From NCBI GenBank assembly GCA_014189435.1, contig CP050293.1, forward strand, positions 563,001 to 627,000: a DNA stretch of 64,000 bases. Direction: 5' to 3'. This stretch comes from Mesorhizobium loti. Lineage in GTDB: Bacteria > Pseudomonadota > Alphaproteobacteria > Rhizobiales > Rhizobiaceae. Under the pieces are notes generated by a model that worked only from the letters and a program-made list of their open reading frames with translations, searched no databases and had not been told where the DNA came from. The translations under genes were made by a program, and so were the position numbers. Positions 7,876 to 16,606 of the stretch are shown here, piece by piece (positions within the stretch are counted from its first letter, which is position 1; each line of letters starts with the position of its first letter).

Positions 7876-8985
7876 ATGGCGTTGAAGGAATGGGCGTTTG
7901 GGTTGGGGGAATGGAAGACAGTTGCAGGCGCCGGGTTAGGCGTTGCGCTGCTTGGCGCACTTGCCGGTTCGGCCTTCGCCGACGATGCGCTGAAGCTCAC
8001 CGAACTCAGCCCGAACGGGGCTGATGCCTGCTTCGGCCGGATCTATGACGCCGCGCACCTCAAGGCGCATCCGAAGCAGAAGGTGGCGCGGATCTTCTTC
8101 CTCTATGGGCACGACCCGGTCAGCCGCCCGAACGAGGAGCCACCGACAAACTCCGACTCGTCCTATAACGGCTTTATCGCCACCACGGTGCGCGGCGCCA
8201 AGGCGCCGGAATGGGCCGGCGGCTGGTGCAATCACGAGTCCGAGGACGGAAAGAGCGGTCCGATCCGTTGCGGCATGGACTGCGACCGCACCATGGCCTC
8301 GCTGAAGCTCGATGACAAAGGCCGTCTGATCCTCACCGATGTCTCGGCCGATCTTTATCTCGACGCAGGATCGGAAGATGAACTCGGTGAAGCCGAATAT
8401 GACAGGCAGGCGCTGGGCAGCGAGGACGACAATTTCCGCCTCGACCCGATGCCGGCCGCGACATGCCAGGCGGAGTTCGCGCGCATCGATCCGATCGATC
8501 CGGCTCTTGGAACTCCCTTGCGTGAGCGGCTGAAGCCGGACCAGCCCTTCTGCTACGGGCGCGACTATGATGCAGCCCATCTCGGTTCGCATCCCGACCA
8601 GCTGACCCAGTCGATCCGGGTTTTCCGCGGATCGGCGTCCTTCGCCTCGGGTGGCGACGTCGCCAACTGGCCCGACGGCGCCGACATTGCCGTTACGGTC
8701 ACCACACGGCAGAAGTCGGCCAAGGTCACGCAGACCTATTCCTGCCAGGGCGAGGCCGACCAGTGGCGCTGCGCGGCGAGCTCGAAGATGAGCGACTTCT
8801 CCTGCGACATCGCGCAGAAGGAGATTTTCCTCAAGCGTGGCGCCAACGGCACGATGATGCTGGCCAATCCCAACAGCGCACTCGCCATCGTCGATCTGTG
8901 TTCGAAGGCCGCCGACGGGAAGACGAAATCCGACGACAAGGTCTATCGGCTGCAGCCGATGCCGCAATCGGCCTGCGCGCCTTGA
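7876..8985 (+). CDS. Hypothetical secreted protein with internal duplication
   Basis: A 369-residue protein of no recognised family. The start at ATG 7876 follows GGAGGAGAGG. A hydrophobic stretch ending SAFADD (about residue 35) is a probable Sec signal. The mature protein is two copies of one module: CFGRIYDAAHLKAHPKQ in the first half and CYGRDYDAAHLGSHPDQ in the second, each about 160 residues and closing with RLDPMPAATC or RLQPMPQSAC. Several Cys recur at equivalent places and may form disulfides. The role is unknown; periplasmic location is inferred. Confidence 0.75.
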   Translation: MALKEWAFGLGEWKTVAGAGLGVALLGALAGSAFADDALKLTELSPNGADACFGRIYDAAHLKAHPKQKVARIFFLYGHDPVSRPNEEPPTNSDSSYNGFIATTVRGAKAPEWAGGWCNHESEDGKSGPIRCGMDCDRTMASLKLDDKGRLILTDVSADLYLDAGSEDELGEAEYDRQALGSEDDNFRLDPMPAATCQAEFARIDPIDPALGTPLRERLKPDQPFCYGRDYDAAHLGSHPDQLTQSIRVFRGSASFASGGDVANWPDGADIAVTVTTRQKSAKVTQTYSCQGEADQWRCAASSKMSDFSCDIAQKEIFLKRGANGTMMLANPNSALAIVDLCSKAADGKTKSDDKVYRLQPMPQSACAP

Positions 8986-9014
8986 ACTCGGACTTGTCTA
9001 CGTCGCCATGAAGG

Positions 9015-9033
9015 GATATATCTTTGCTATATC
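9015..9033. promoter_or_regulatory. Inverted repeat upstream of vapB, probable VapBC operator
   Basis: GATATA (9015-9020) and TATATC (9028-9033) are reverse complements with a 7-base spacer, 18 bases before the vapB start. VapBC pairs are normally autoregulated through such a palindrome; binding here is inferred. Confidence 0.5.
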
Positions 9034-9051
9034 TCATTTGAGGATAGCGTG

Positions 9052-9297
9052 ATGGACAAAGCAAAGGTGTTCTGGTCGGGCAGGTCACAAGCTGTGCGTC
9101 TACCCAAGGAGTTCCGTTTCGAAACAGACGAGGTTTCGATCCGCCGCCACGGGCAAACAGTCATTCTGGAACCGCTTGCGCAGGATTGGGCGTGGCTCGA
9201 CCAAGTGATCGGACCGCTTGATAACGATTTCGCCGAGGCAGCGCAGGAGCGTCAAGACGGGCAGGATCGGCCTGCCTTGGATGACGTTTTCAAGTGA
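9052..9297 (+). CDS. vapB: VapB-type antitoxin (AbrB/SpoVT fold)
   Basis: An 81-residue antitoxin. The N-terminal swapped-hairpin DNA-binding motif reads KVFWSGRSQAVRLPKEFRF, typical of VapB/MazE. The acidic C-terminal tail (DNDFAEAAQERQDG) would bind and neutralise VapC. A GTG lies one codon upstream, but the ATG at 9052 after GAGGAT is preferred. Its stop overlaps the vapC start by one base, so translation is coupled. The upstream palindrome suggests autoregulation. Confidence 0.88.
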   Translation: MDKAKVFWSGRSQAVRLPKEFRFETDEVSIRRHGQTVILEPLAQDWAWLDQVIGPLDNDFAEAAQERQDGQDRPALDDVFK

Positions 9298-9680
9298 TGT
9301 ACGTGCTCGACACCAATGCAGTCATCGCGGTCATCAAGGGCGACGTCAGTCTGTTGGCGCTACTGAAGCGGCACAGGCCGCAGGACTTTGCCCTCTCTGC
9401 GGTCGTCGTGCACGAACTGTACTATGGTGCTGAGAAGAGCCAGCGAAGGGCTGAAAATTTGGCACGCATCGAAGCTCTGCAGTTCCCGGTGCTCGAATTC
9501 GACCGAGAAGATGCGAGACATGCTGGAGAGATTCGGGCAACGCTTGCGACGTTGGGAACTCCGATCGGTCCCTACGATGCGTTGATCGGCGGGCAGGCGC
9601 GCGCTCGGAACCTTACGCTGATAACCCGGAATGTCCGGGAATTCGAGCGGATCAAAGATCTCTCAATCGAGACTTGGTAA
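9297..9680 (+). CDS. vapC: VapC-type PIN-domain ribonuclease toxin
   Basis: A 127-residue PIN-domain protein. Acidic active-site residues are visible: Asp5 in YVLDTN, Glu40 in VVVHELYYG and Asp95 in GPYDALIGGQA, followed by TRNVREF. Family members cleave tRNA or rRNA when not bound by VapB. The family-typical length and all key acidic residues argue that it is intact. It is overlapped by vapB upstream and convergent with the CDF gene six bases downstream. Confidence 0.9.
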   Translation: MYVLDTNAVIAVIKGDVSLLALLKRHRPQDFALSAVVVHELYYGAEKSQRRAENLARIEALQFPVLEFDREDARHAGEIRATLATLGTPIGPYDALIGGQARARNLTLITRNVREFERIKDLSIETW

Positions 9681-9686
9681 ACCGCC

Positions 9687-10634
9687 TCACGCGAACGGCA
9701 CGGCCGTCGTGCCCTTCGGCAGCTTGGCTTCGTCGTCGGGTTCGACATGGATGGTGACGCGCACCGAGGGGATTTCGGCTTTCAGCGCGTCCTCGATGCG
9801 GTCGCAGATGACATGGCTGGCGCCGACCGACATGTCTGCGTCGACGACCAGATGAAACTCGATGAAGGTGGCGCGGCCGGCGATGCGTGTCTTGAGGTCG
9901 TGAACCTCGAGCGCGCCCTTGCAACTGGCCGAGATGACGTCGCGGATGCGCATGTGTTCCGCCGTGTCGACGGCGCGGTCCATCAGGCCGTTCATCGATG
10001 AGCCGATGACGTGCCAGCCTTGCCACAGGATGTTCAGCGCCACGATGACGGCAAGCGCCGGATCGAGGATCTGCCAGCCGGTCAGGATCGCTCCGACCAG
10101 GCCGCCGAAGACGCCGATCGAGGTGACCACGTCGGTCATGATGTGGTTGCCGTCGGCGACCAGCGCCGGTGACTTCTCGGCCCTGCCGGCGCGGATCAGC
10201 GTCCAGGCCCAGAAGGCATTGATGATCGTGGCAACGCCGTTGACCGCGAGGCCGTTCCAAGGCTGTTCGATCGGTGCCGGCGCCTGCCAGGAGCGCCAGA
10301 CCTCGTTGAGGATCAAAAGGGCGGCGAGCACGATCAGCACGCCTTCCAGCACCGCCGAGAAGTACTCGGCCTTGTGATGGCCGAACGGATGATCCTGGTC
10401 GGCCGGTTTGTAGCTGACCTGGATCGCCCAGAAGGCGGCGGCCGAGGCAATGACGTTGACGATCGATTCCAGCGCATCCGAATAGAGCGCCACCGAGCCG
10501 GTGACGTACCAGGCGGCAAGTTTCAGAGCGAGCACGACAAAGGCGACAACGATCGACCAGAAGGCGAGGTTGGCGATCTTGCGCTTCGCAGCCGCCTTGG
10601 CCGCGATCGCCATCGTGTTCTCGGTTTCGGCCAT
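9687..10634 (-). CDS. Cation diffusion facilitator (CDF) metal efflux transporter
   Basis: A 315-residue inner-membrane protein with about six hydrophobic segments followed by a cytoplasmic metal-sensing domain (RDVISASCKGALEVHDLKTR to HVEPDD). The metal site residues appear as SDALESIVN and NHIMTDVV, and the loop HPFGHHKAEYF is the CDF signature. The family exports Zn2+, Fe2+ or similar ions against H+. The ATG at 10634 lies five bases after the trpE(G) stop, so the gene probably shares that transcript and its attenuation, an unusual pairing. Confidence 0.88.
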   Translation of the reverse strand: MAETENTMAIAAKAAAKRKIANLAFWSIVVAFVVLALKLAAWYVTGSVALYSDALESIVNVIASAAAFWAIQVSYKPADQDHPFGHHKAEYFSAVLEGVLIVLAALLILNEVWRSWQAPAPIEQPWNGLAVNGVATIINAFWAWTLIRAGRAEKSPALVADGNHIMTDVVTSIGVFGGLVGAILTGWQILDPALAVIVALNILWQGWHVIGSSMNGLMDRAVDTAEHMRIRDVISASCKGALEVHDLKTRIAGRATFIEFHLVVDADMSVGASHVICDRIEDALKAEIPSVRVTIHVEPDDEAKLPKGTTAVPFA

Positions 10635-10639
10635 GGCTG

Positions 10640-12829
10640 TCAGGCGGCCTTTTCCTTGGCCTTGCGCGGCAGGTGGGCGACGATGTTCTCGATGATGCGC
10701 ATGCCGGCATTGTGGCCGAGCGTCATGATCGATTCCGGATGGAACTGCACCGCGGCGATTGGCTCCTTGCGGTGCTCGAAGGCCATGATGATGCCGTCCT
10801 CGGTTTCCGCCGTGACGATGAAATCGTCGGGTAGCCGCACCGGATCGGCGAAGATCGAATGGTAGCGGCCGACGGTGACTTCCTTGGGCAGGCCGGAGAA
10901 GATGATGCCCGGCTTCGAGACGCGGATGCGCGACGGCTTGCCGTGCATCGGTATGTGCAGTTGCCTGAGCTCGCCGCCATAGGCCTCGGCCAGCGCCTGC
11001 AGGCCAAGGCAGACCCCGAAGATCGGCAGGTCGCGGGCGCGCGCCTTCTTGATGGTGGCGGCGCAGTCGAAATCCTTCGGCGTGCCGGGACCGGGCGACA
11101 GCACGACAAGGTCGGGCTTCAGCCGGTCGAACACCTCCTCCGGCACCGGCGTGCGCACGGTCGAGACATTGGCGCCGGTCTGGCGGAAGTAGTTGGCCAG
11201 CGTGTGGACGAAACTGTCCTCGTGGTCGACCAGCAGGATGTTGACGCCGTCGCCGACGCGCGCGGTGGTGCGCTCTGTGCTGGCGGAATTGCCTGTCTTG
11301 GCGTCGCGAATGGCGGAGAGCATGGCGGATGCCTTCAGTTCGGTTTCGGCTTCTTCTTCCTCGGGAATGCTGTCGAAGAGCAATGTGGCGCCGGCGCGCA
11401 CTTCGGCAATGCCGTCCTTGATGCGGATGGTGCGCAGCGTCAGGCCGGTGTTCATGTCGCCGTTGAAATTGACCATGCCGATCGCACCGCCATACCAGGC
11501 GCGCGGGCTTTTCTCGTTCTGTTCGATGAAACGCATGGCCCACAGCTTCGGCGCGCCGGTGACGGTGACCGCCCAGGCGTGCGACAGGAAGGCGTCGAAA
11601 GCATCCATGCCTTCGCGCAGGCGGCCTTCGATGTGGTCGACGGTGTGGATCAGGCGCGAATACATCTCGATCTGGCGGCGGCCGATGACGCGCACCGAAC
11701 CCGGCTCGCAGACCCGCGACTTGTCGTTGCGGTCGACGTCCGAGCACATGGTCAGCTCGGATTCGTCCTTCTTCGAATTGAGCAGTTTCAGGATCTGCTC
11801 GGAGTCGGAAATGGCATCGTCGCCGCGCTTGATGGTGCCCGAGATCGGGCAGGTCTCGACGCGGCGGCCGTTGACGCGCACGAACATTTCCGGAGAGGCG
11901 CCGATCAGGTACTCGCCTTCGCCCAGATTGATGAAGAAGGAATAGGGCGAGGGGTTGATGGCCTTCAGCTTGCGCGAAATCTCGGATGGCTGCGTCTCGC
12001 AGCGCTCGTAGAACATCTGGCCGGGCACGACCTCGAACAGGTCTCCGCGCTTGAACGAATCCATCGCCTTGCGCACCAGATTGGCATATTCGCCAGGCTC
12101 ATGGTCGCCGCGCGGCGGGATGCGGTCGGGGCTCTTGAACGGCTCGGCGATTTCGTCGCGCGGCAGCCCTTCGGTCGAAAACCCGTCGCCGGCATAGTCG
12201 TAGCGGTCGGTCCAGGCCTTGGCCGAATAATGGTCGACGACCAGGATCTCGTCGGGCAGGAACAGCACCAGGTCGCGCTGACTTTGCTTGCGCTCGAGCT
12301 TGTAGTCGACTGGGTCGAACTGGAAGGCGAGGTCGTAGCCGAAAGCGCCGTAGAGGCCAAGATTGGCGTCTTCCGCGGTCTTGAACAAAGCGGTGATGGC
12401 GCGCAGCACGGTGAACACCGAAGGAACGCGGCTGCGCTCCTCCTCGGTGAAGACACGGCCGGGCTTGGCGACGTCGAGGCGGATGAGCTTTTTCGACGCC
12501 TCGGCGATGGTGACATCGTTCAGACTGCCAAGCGCCTTGCCGATGACCGGCAGCAGCGCCTCGCCGCGGCCGTTCAGCGCCTCGATGCGCATGGCGCGGC
12601 CGCGCGCGGAGATGACCAGCGGCGGGTCGATGATGGCGGTGTCCCAGCGGGTGTAGCGGCCGGGATATTCATAGTTGGAGGAAAACACCGCGCCACGGCG
12701 CGAATTCAAGCCGTCGACGTAAGCGTCGATCGCGCCCGCATAGGGCCGGTCGTGGCGCTCGCGGGTGATGGTGATGCCACCCGCGGTCACGAAACTTTCC
12801 GCCCCGTTTTCCAGAACCTTCATCGTCAT
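10640..12829 (-). CDS. trpE(G): Anthranilate synthase, fused TrpE-TrpG
   Basis: A 729-residue fusion making anthranilate from chorismate and glutamine, the first step of tryptophan synthesis. The TrpE part spans about 1-520 (PISGTIKRG and the chorismate-binding DRNDKSRV region). The glutamine amidotransferase part follows from [15 protein letters not shown], with nucleophile Cys607 in GVCLGL and the His697/Glu699 pair in QFHPES. The length equals that of the known rhizobial TrpE(G). The ATG at 12829 has GGAG six bases upstream; ATGs at 12841 and 12823 are alternatives. A three-Trp leader peptide and terminator lie upstream, so expression falls when charged tRNA-Trp is plentiful. Confidence 0.95.
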   Translation of the reverse strand: MTMKVLENGAESFVTAGGITITRERHDRPYAGAIDAYVDGLNSRRGAVFSSNYEYPGRYTRWDTAIIDPPLVISARGRAMRIEALNGRGEALLPVIGKALGSLNDVTIAEASKKLIRLDVAKPGRVFTEEERSRVPSVFTVLRAITALFKTAEDANLGLYGAFGYDLAFQFDPVDYKLERKQSQRDLVLFLPDEILVVDHYSAKAWTDRYDYAGDGFSTEGLPRDEIAEPFKSPDRIPPRGDHEPGEYANLVRKAMDSFKRGDLFEVVPGQMFYERCETQPSEISRKLKAINPSPYSFFINLGEGEYLIGASPEMFVRVNGRRVETCPISGTIKRGDDAISDSEQILKLLNSKKDESELTMCSDVDRNDKSRVCEPGSVRVIGRRQIEMYSRLIHTVDHIEGRLREGMDAFDAFLSHAWAVTVTGAPKLWAMRFIEQNEKSPRAWYGGAIGMVNFNGDMNTGLTLRTIRIKDGIAEVRAGATLLFDSIPEEEEAETELKASAMLSAIRDAKTGNSASTERTTARVGDGVNILLVDHEDSFVHTLANYFRQTGANVSTVRTPVPEEVFDRLKPDLVVLSPGPGTPKDFDCAATIKKARARDLPIFGVCLGLQALAEAYGGELRQLHIPMHGKPSRIRVSKPGIIFSGLPKEVTVGRYHSIFADPVRLPDDFIVTAETEDGIIMAFEHRKEPIAAVQFHPESIMTLGHNAGMRIIENIVAHLPRKAKEKAA

Positions 12830-12876
12830 TGCCGTCTCCATCAGCTTCTTGGGGCAACGGACCCGGGACTGGCTTG

Positions 12877-12915
12877 GAAAAAACAAATGGCCGCCCGGAC
12901 TTTCCGTTGCGGCCA
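12877..12915 (-). terminator. trp attenuator terminator
   Basis: On the minus strand TGGCCGC and GCGGCCA form a 7-bp stem with an inner CGG/CCG pairing, followed by a T-rich run (read as A residues at 12877-12887). A further GCGGCC at 12947-12952 on the transcript can pair with the 5' arm, giving the competing antiterminator. It lies 48 bases before the trpE(G) start and after trpL, as in classical attenuation. Confidence 0.85.
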
Positions 12916-12954
12916 CCCTCTCTTTTCACGCACGCGCGTTCGAACAGGCCGCTG

Positions 12955-12999
12955 TCAGCAGGCCCACCACCAAATGGTCTTGGTCGAACGCATGTTCAT
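12955..12999 (-). CDS. trpL: trp leader peptide
   Basis: A 14-codon reading frame, MNMRSTKTIWWWAC then TGA, with three consecutive Trp codons (12964-12972). Stalling at these codons when tryptophan is scarce would favour the antiterminator and transcription of trpE(G). The peptide has the same length and WWW placement as the Sinorhizobium meliloti leader (recalled: IWWWAR ending). No Shine-Dalgarno sequence precedes the ATG, while a promoter-like element lies at the right distance for transcription to begin at the ATG itself, as reported in S. meliloti. It is too short for ordinary gene finders. Confidence 0.88.
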   Translation of the reverse strand: MNMRSTKTIWWWAC

Positions 13000-13007
13000 G
13001 GCGAAAT

Positions 13008-13035
13008 CCATAGCCGCGAAAAACCGGATGCGCAA
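13008..13035 (-). promoter_or_regulatory. Predicted trpL-trpE(G) promoter
   Basis: On the minus strand TTGCGC (13030-13035) and CTATGG (13008-13013) are separated by 16 bases and end 8 bases before the trpL ATG. This places the expected transcription start at or near the A of that ATG, consistent with a leaderless leader-peptide mRNA. The hexamers match the alphaproteobacterial consensus only partly. Confidence 0.5.
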
Positions 13036-13148
13036 CTGATTTGAAAGCCTGTCCGGTGGCCGCCGCTTCTGCATCTCATGGCACATCGCCAGAGTTGGCA
13101 GTGCCGCCTAGACTGTACATCCAACAGCAGGAAGACGGGAAAAGACCA

Positions 13149-13919
13149 ATGACCGAGCAGATCGAGCGCGCGCGGACGTTCCATTCCCTCCACGTCAGGG
13201 GAAACCCGATCGTTCTCTACAATGCCTGGGATCCGGGCTCGGCCAAGATCGTCGAGAAGGCGGGCGCCAAGGCGATCGCCACCGGAAGCTGGCCGGTGGC
13301 TGCCGCGTTCGGCTACGCCGATGGCGAGAAAATCCCGCTGGAACTGGCACTCGACAACATCAAGCGCATCGTCGGGTCGGTCGACCTGCCGGTGACCATG
13401 GACCTCGAGGGCGGTTACGGCGTCGATCCGGAAATCGTTGCTCGCACGGTAACGTTGGCGCTGCGGGCCGGCGCTATTGGTTTCAATTTCGAAGACCAGA
13501 TTGTTGGTGGCAGCGGCCTGCATGACATTGCTGTCCAGGTAAAACGCATCGAAGCCGCTGGTGCGGCCGTCAAGGCCTCCGGCATACCGGCGTTCATCAA
13601 CGCCCGAACCGACATCTTCCTCAAGGCGAAACCGGATGCGCATGATGACGTCCTGCTCGACCAGGCCATCGAGCGCGCACAGGCCTTCGAAAAAGCCGGT
13701 GCGCACGGCTTCTTTGCGCCGGGTCTCGGCGATGAGGGCCTGATCGAGACGCTCTGCAAGGCAATTGCGTTGCCGGTCAACATCATTGCGCTGGCGCACG
13801 TGCCGCCGCGCCAGCGGCTGGCGGAACTGGGTGTCGCCCGCATCAGCCACGGTCCCGTGCCTTACCGGCAGATGGCGGAGTGGCTGGAGGCCAAGGCGCG
13901 GCTGGCGATTTCGGGATAG
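13149..13919 (+). CDS. Isocitrate lyase/PEP mutase-family protein
   Basis: A 256-residue TIM-barrel protein of the PEP mutase/isocitrate lyase superfamily. Visible motifs are NPIVLYNAWDPGSAKIVEKA, VTMDLEGGYG (metal-binding acidic strand), GFNFEDQIVGG and FINARTDIFL. The superfamily makes or breaks C-C or P-C bonds next to a carboxylate; this short subgroup (often called carboxyvinyl-carboxyphosphonate phosphorylmutase-like) has no firmly known substrate. The ATG at 13149 follows a purine-rich GGAAGACGGGAAAAG. It is divergent from the trp unit. Confidence 0.82.
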   Translation: MTEQIERARTFHSLHVRGNPIVLYNAWDPGSAKIVEKAGAKAIATGSWPVAAAFGYADGEKIPLELALDNIKRIVGSVDLPVTMDLEGGYGVDPEIVARTVTLALRAGAIGFNFEDQIVGGSGLHDIAVQVKRIEAAGAAVKASGIPAFINARTDIFLKAKPDAHDDVLLDQAIERAQAFEKAGAHGFFAPGLGDEGLIETLCKAIALPVNIIALAHVPPRQRLAELGVARISHGPVPYRQMAEWLEAKARLAISG

Positions 13920-13968
13920 TGGTGCTGCATGGGCAGCCAGTAGGGGGTGAGGCGGAGACCTCCCAATT

Positions 13969-14150
13969 CGTCATCCTAGGGCGAAGCAGGAGCGAAGCTC
14001 CGTCGCGGAGACCCTGGGATCCATGCCGCGACCTTGGACGTGGAGTGCAACAGCGCAGAATTCTGCATCGTTGTGGTGCACAGATGTAACGGCATGGATT
14101 CTAGGGTCTGCGCCGCGTCGCTTCGCTCCTTGCTCCGCCCTAGAATGACG
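13969..14150. repeat. Inverted pair of a dispersed repeat, about 60-bp arms
   Basis: Arm 1 (13969-14028) begins CGTCATCCTAGGGCGAAGCA and ends GGGATCCATGCCG. Arm 2 (14090-14150), read in reverse complement, begins CGTCATTCTAGGGCGGAGCA and ends AGAATCCATGCCG, so the arms are diverged copies of one sequence facing each other across about 60 bases. The intervals up to the neighbouring genes hold no reading frame with coding character. It resembles the many palindromic dispersed repeats of rhizobia. Confidence 0.75.
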
Positions 14151-14181
14151 AAGCTATGGGACGCCTACCAGACAAGCTTCC

Positions 14182-15237
14182 TCAATCCTCCAGCGTCCCC
14201 GACCTGGCGTCGGTGCTCTTCCCGTCGCCGACCAGTTTCAGGAGATCCTCGCCGGCGCGGATGATGCGGCGCGAGCGGCGGGTCAGGATGATGCCGTCCT
14301 GGGGTGCGAAGACTTCGGTGCGGCCATCGGCTTCGCCCGGCGCATGGACGATGGTGGCGAGGCGAGCGCCCTTGGCGACGCGGTCGCCGGGTTTCACGTC
14401 GTAGAGCACAGCACCCGCCCGAGGCGCCGGCATCATGTCGATGTTCTCCAATGGGGCCACGACGCCGGCGAAGGGGCCAGGTGCGGGCAGGGCGCTATCG
14501 GCGATCACGCCGCGTGCCACCAGCAGCCGGTAGAGGCCTTCGGCGTCGGCGGCGGCCAAGGCGCCGTCGACATCGAGGATGCCGCGATATTCGACCGTGG
14601 TGGCGACACGGCGGTCGAGCTTTGCCACATCGGCGGGGACGTTCTGATAGGGCATGATCGAGGCGCCCTCGAAGGTGCCGTCGGTGTCCTCGCTCCACAG
14701 CACGACTGCGTCGACGCCCATGGCGGCGGCGCAATCGGCCATACCAGGCCATAAGCTGGTGTGGACGTAGAGATAGGCGAGGCCCTCGTCGTCGCAGTGC
14801 AGGTCGAGCACGATGTCATGGCCGAGCGACAACTGGACCAGCCGGGTCTTCAGCCGCTGGTCAACCGTGCCAAGGCTGGTGTCGGGCAAGAGGGCTGCGT
14901 CGGGCGCGGCGAGCAGCGGGAAGCCTCGGTTGAAATTGGTGCGTGTGCCCAGATGGAAGCGGCCCTGATGCTCGCCGAAATGATATTGCGCCCGGCCGAT
15001 CGGGTTCGCCCAGGGCACGATGGTGAGGTTGCCCTTGATGTGGCCTTCGACTTCGGCCTTGCTGAGCATCGGCATCAGCGCGTCGATGGCGACAACGCCC
15101 GGCAATTCACCGGCATGCAGCGCTGCCTGCAGATAGGCCGAAGGGGCGGCCATGTCCGCACCCGCGAAGCGGAACAGCGGGAATTCGTAGAAAACGCCTT
15201 CGCTTTCGCCAGCGATGCGCTCGATCGATTTCTGCAT
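14182..15237 (-). CDS. Succinylglutamate desuccinylase/aspartoacylase-family protein
   Basis: A 351-residue protein of the zinc carboxypeptidase-like AstE/AspA family. The metal-binding region is ALHAGELPGVVAIDAL (H and E of the HxxE motif), followed by VPWANPIGRAQ and the second His in IVLDLHCDDEG. A C-terminal beta-rich domain (about 270-351, GAVLYDVKPGDRVAKGARLA) is typical of this subgroup. The family removes acyl groups from amino acids; the substrate here is unknown. The ATG at 15237 has GGAGGA just upstream and is preferred over the ATG four codons earlier. Confidence 0.85.
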   Translation of the reverse strand: MQKSIERIAGESEGVFYEFPLFRFAGADMAAPSAYLQAALHAGELPGVVAIDALMPMLSKAEVEGHIKGNLTIVPWANPIGRAQYHFGEHQGRFHLGTRTNFNRGFPLLAAPDAALLPDTSLGTVDQRLKTRLVQLSLGHDIVLDLHCDDEGLAYLYVHTSLWPGMADCAAAMGVDAVVLWSEDTDGTFEGASIMPYQNVPADVAKLDRRVATTVEYRGILDVDGALAAADAEGLYRLLVARGVIADSALPAPGPFAGVVAPLENIDMMPAPRAGAVLYDVKPGDRVAKGARLATIVHAPGEADGRTEVFAPQDGIILTRRSRRIIRAGEDLLKLVGDGKSTDARSGTLED

Positions 15238-15250
15238 GACTTCCTCCATT

Positions 15251-15353
15251 AGAGCAGTTCACCGTTTCGTGGAAACGCCGAACTGCTCTATCTCTTTGTC
15301 TTAACGCAATTCCGGACGGAAAAACCGTTTTACACTTTTCCTGGAATTGCTCT
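15251..15353. repeat. Dispersed two-stem repeat, copy 1
   Basis: Two adjacent hairpins. The first has arms AGAGCAGTTC and GAACTGCTCT with an inner GTTTC/GAAAC; the second has arms GCAATTCC and GGAATTGC. A second copy at 41566-41666 is about 90 percent identical over its whole length, and a shorter relative lies at 33864-33905. It ends about 75 bases from the MFS gene stop. No coding capacity. Confidence 0.85.
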
Positions 15354-15427
15354 GGAACGAGAAGACATGCCCATTTGAAAGCGCTGATGTCGATTGGTCC
15401 AGCCTACTGCGCTATGGGCGCAAGAGA

Positions 15428-16606
15428 CTATTCAGCCGGAGCCTGAAGCGGGATGACGGGCGCGCGCCGGTCCAGCGCCTGCGACAGCACCGCGACGGTG
15501 ACCGCCAACAGGGCAAGTGCCGCGCCGACCAGCGGCAGATTGGCATAGGAAACGCCGGCCGAAAGGGCCACGCCGCCGATCCAGGCGCCGCTGGCATTGC
15601 CGACATTGAAGGCGCCCTGGTTCAGCGTGGCGGCGAGGTTCGGCCCTTCCGAGGCCGCCTCGACGACGCGGATCTGCAGCGGCGGGACGACGACGAAGAT
15701 CAGCAGGCCCCAGAGGAAGACGATGCCGATAGCGACATTCGCGATGGCGCCGAACTGCATGAAACCGACGAACAGGAACGCCATCAAGATCAGCGTGCCG
15801 ATCACCGTCGGCATCAGCTTCCAGTCGGCCAGCCTGCCGCCAATGATGTTGCCGATGGTCATGCCGGCGCCGAACAGCAGCAGGACCCAGGTGACGGCGG
15901 AGGTGGACAGGCCGGAGACGTCGGTCAAATAGGGTTTGATGTAGGTGAAGACGGCAAACAGGCTGGCCGAGGCAAGGGCTGCGATCAGCATCGCCAGCCA
16001 CACCTGCAGTTTGCCCAGCACGCGCAGTTCGCCGCGCAGGCCGCCGCTGCTCGGTTCAGCGACGTCGGACGGCACCAGCCAGGCGATGGCCGCGACCGAG
16101 ATCAGGCCGATGCCGACCACGGCGATGAATGTGGAGCGCCAGCCGAAAGCTTCGCCAAGCGCGGTGCCGGCGGGAACGCCCAGAATGTTTGAAAGCGTCA
16201 GGCCGGCGAACATCATCGCCATGGCGCTGGCGCGCTTGTTGCGTGGCACCAGGCTCGCGGCAACAACCGAGCCGATGCCGAAAAAGGCGCCGTGGCCAAA
16301 GGCGGTGAAGACGCGCGCCGCCATCAAGAGCCAGTAGTTGGGGGCGATGGCGCAGAACAGATTGCCGACGACGAACAGCGCGGCGAGACCAACCAGTACG
16401 GGCTTGCGCGGCAAATGCGCGGTGGCCATCGCCACGATCGGGGCGCCGAAGACGACGCCCAGCGCATAGCCGGTGACCAGCAAGCCGGCTGAAGGGATCG
16501 ATACGCCGAGATCGGCGGCGACCTCCGGCAGCAGGCCCATGATGACAAATTCGGTGGTGCCAATGCAGAAGGACGCAATGGCAAGCGCAAGGATCGGCAA
16601 GGGCAT
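15428..16606 (-). CDS. MFS transporter, AraJ/YdhP-like (12 TM)
   Basis: A 392-residue inner-membrane protein with about 12 hydrophobic segments. The start MPLPILALAIASFCIGTTEF and the following segment VIMGLLPEVAADLGVS are characteristic of the AraJ/SotB/YdhP sugar-efflux-like group of the DHA1 family. The frame opens at 16681, but the ATG at 16606 gives the conserved N-terminus. Substrate not assignable; arabinose or drug efflux relatives are known. The disulfide oxidoreductase gene lies upstream on the same strand about 125 bases away. Confidence 0.85.
   Translation of the reverse strand: MPLPILALAIASFCIGTTEFVIMGLLPEVAADLGVSIPSAGLLVTGYALGVVFGAPIVAMATAHLPRKPVLVGLAALFVVGNLFCAIAPNYWLLMAARVFTAFGHGAFFGIGSVVAASLVPRNKRASAMAMMFAGLTLSNILGVPAGTALGEAFGWRSTFIAVVGIGLISVAAIAWLVPSDVAEPSSGGLRGELRVLGKLQVWLAMLIAALASASLFAVFTYIKPYLTDVSGLSTSAVTWVLLLFGAGMTIGNIIGGRLADWKLMPTVIGTLILMAFLFVGFMQFGAIANVAIGIVFLWGLLIFVVVPPLQIRVVEAASEGPNLAATLNQGAFNVGNASGAWIGGVALSAGVSYANLPLVGAALALLAVTVAVLSQALDRRAPVIPLQAPAE

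Noticed and set aside
9687..11747. 686-codon minus-strand frame containing the CDF protein
   Set aside because: The upstream half is the wrong frame of trpE(G); the CDF gene proper begins at ATG 10634.
10859..13039. 726-codon plus-strand frame antisense to trpE(G)
   Set aside because: Amino-acid composition (Ala/Gly/Asp/Arg/His rich, no domains) is that of a high-GC shadow frame; trpE(G) on the other strand is unmistakable.
13920..14181. Possible small gene frames in the repeat region
   Set aside because: Frames coincide with the inverted repeat arms and have no ribosome-binding site or protein-like composition.
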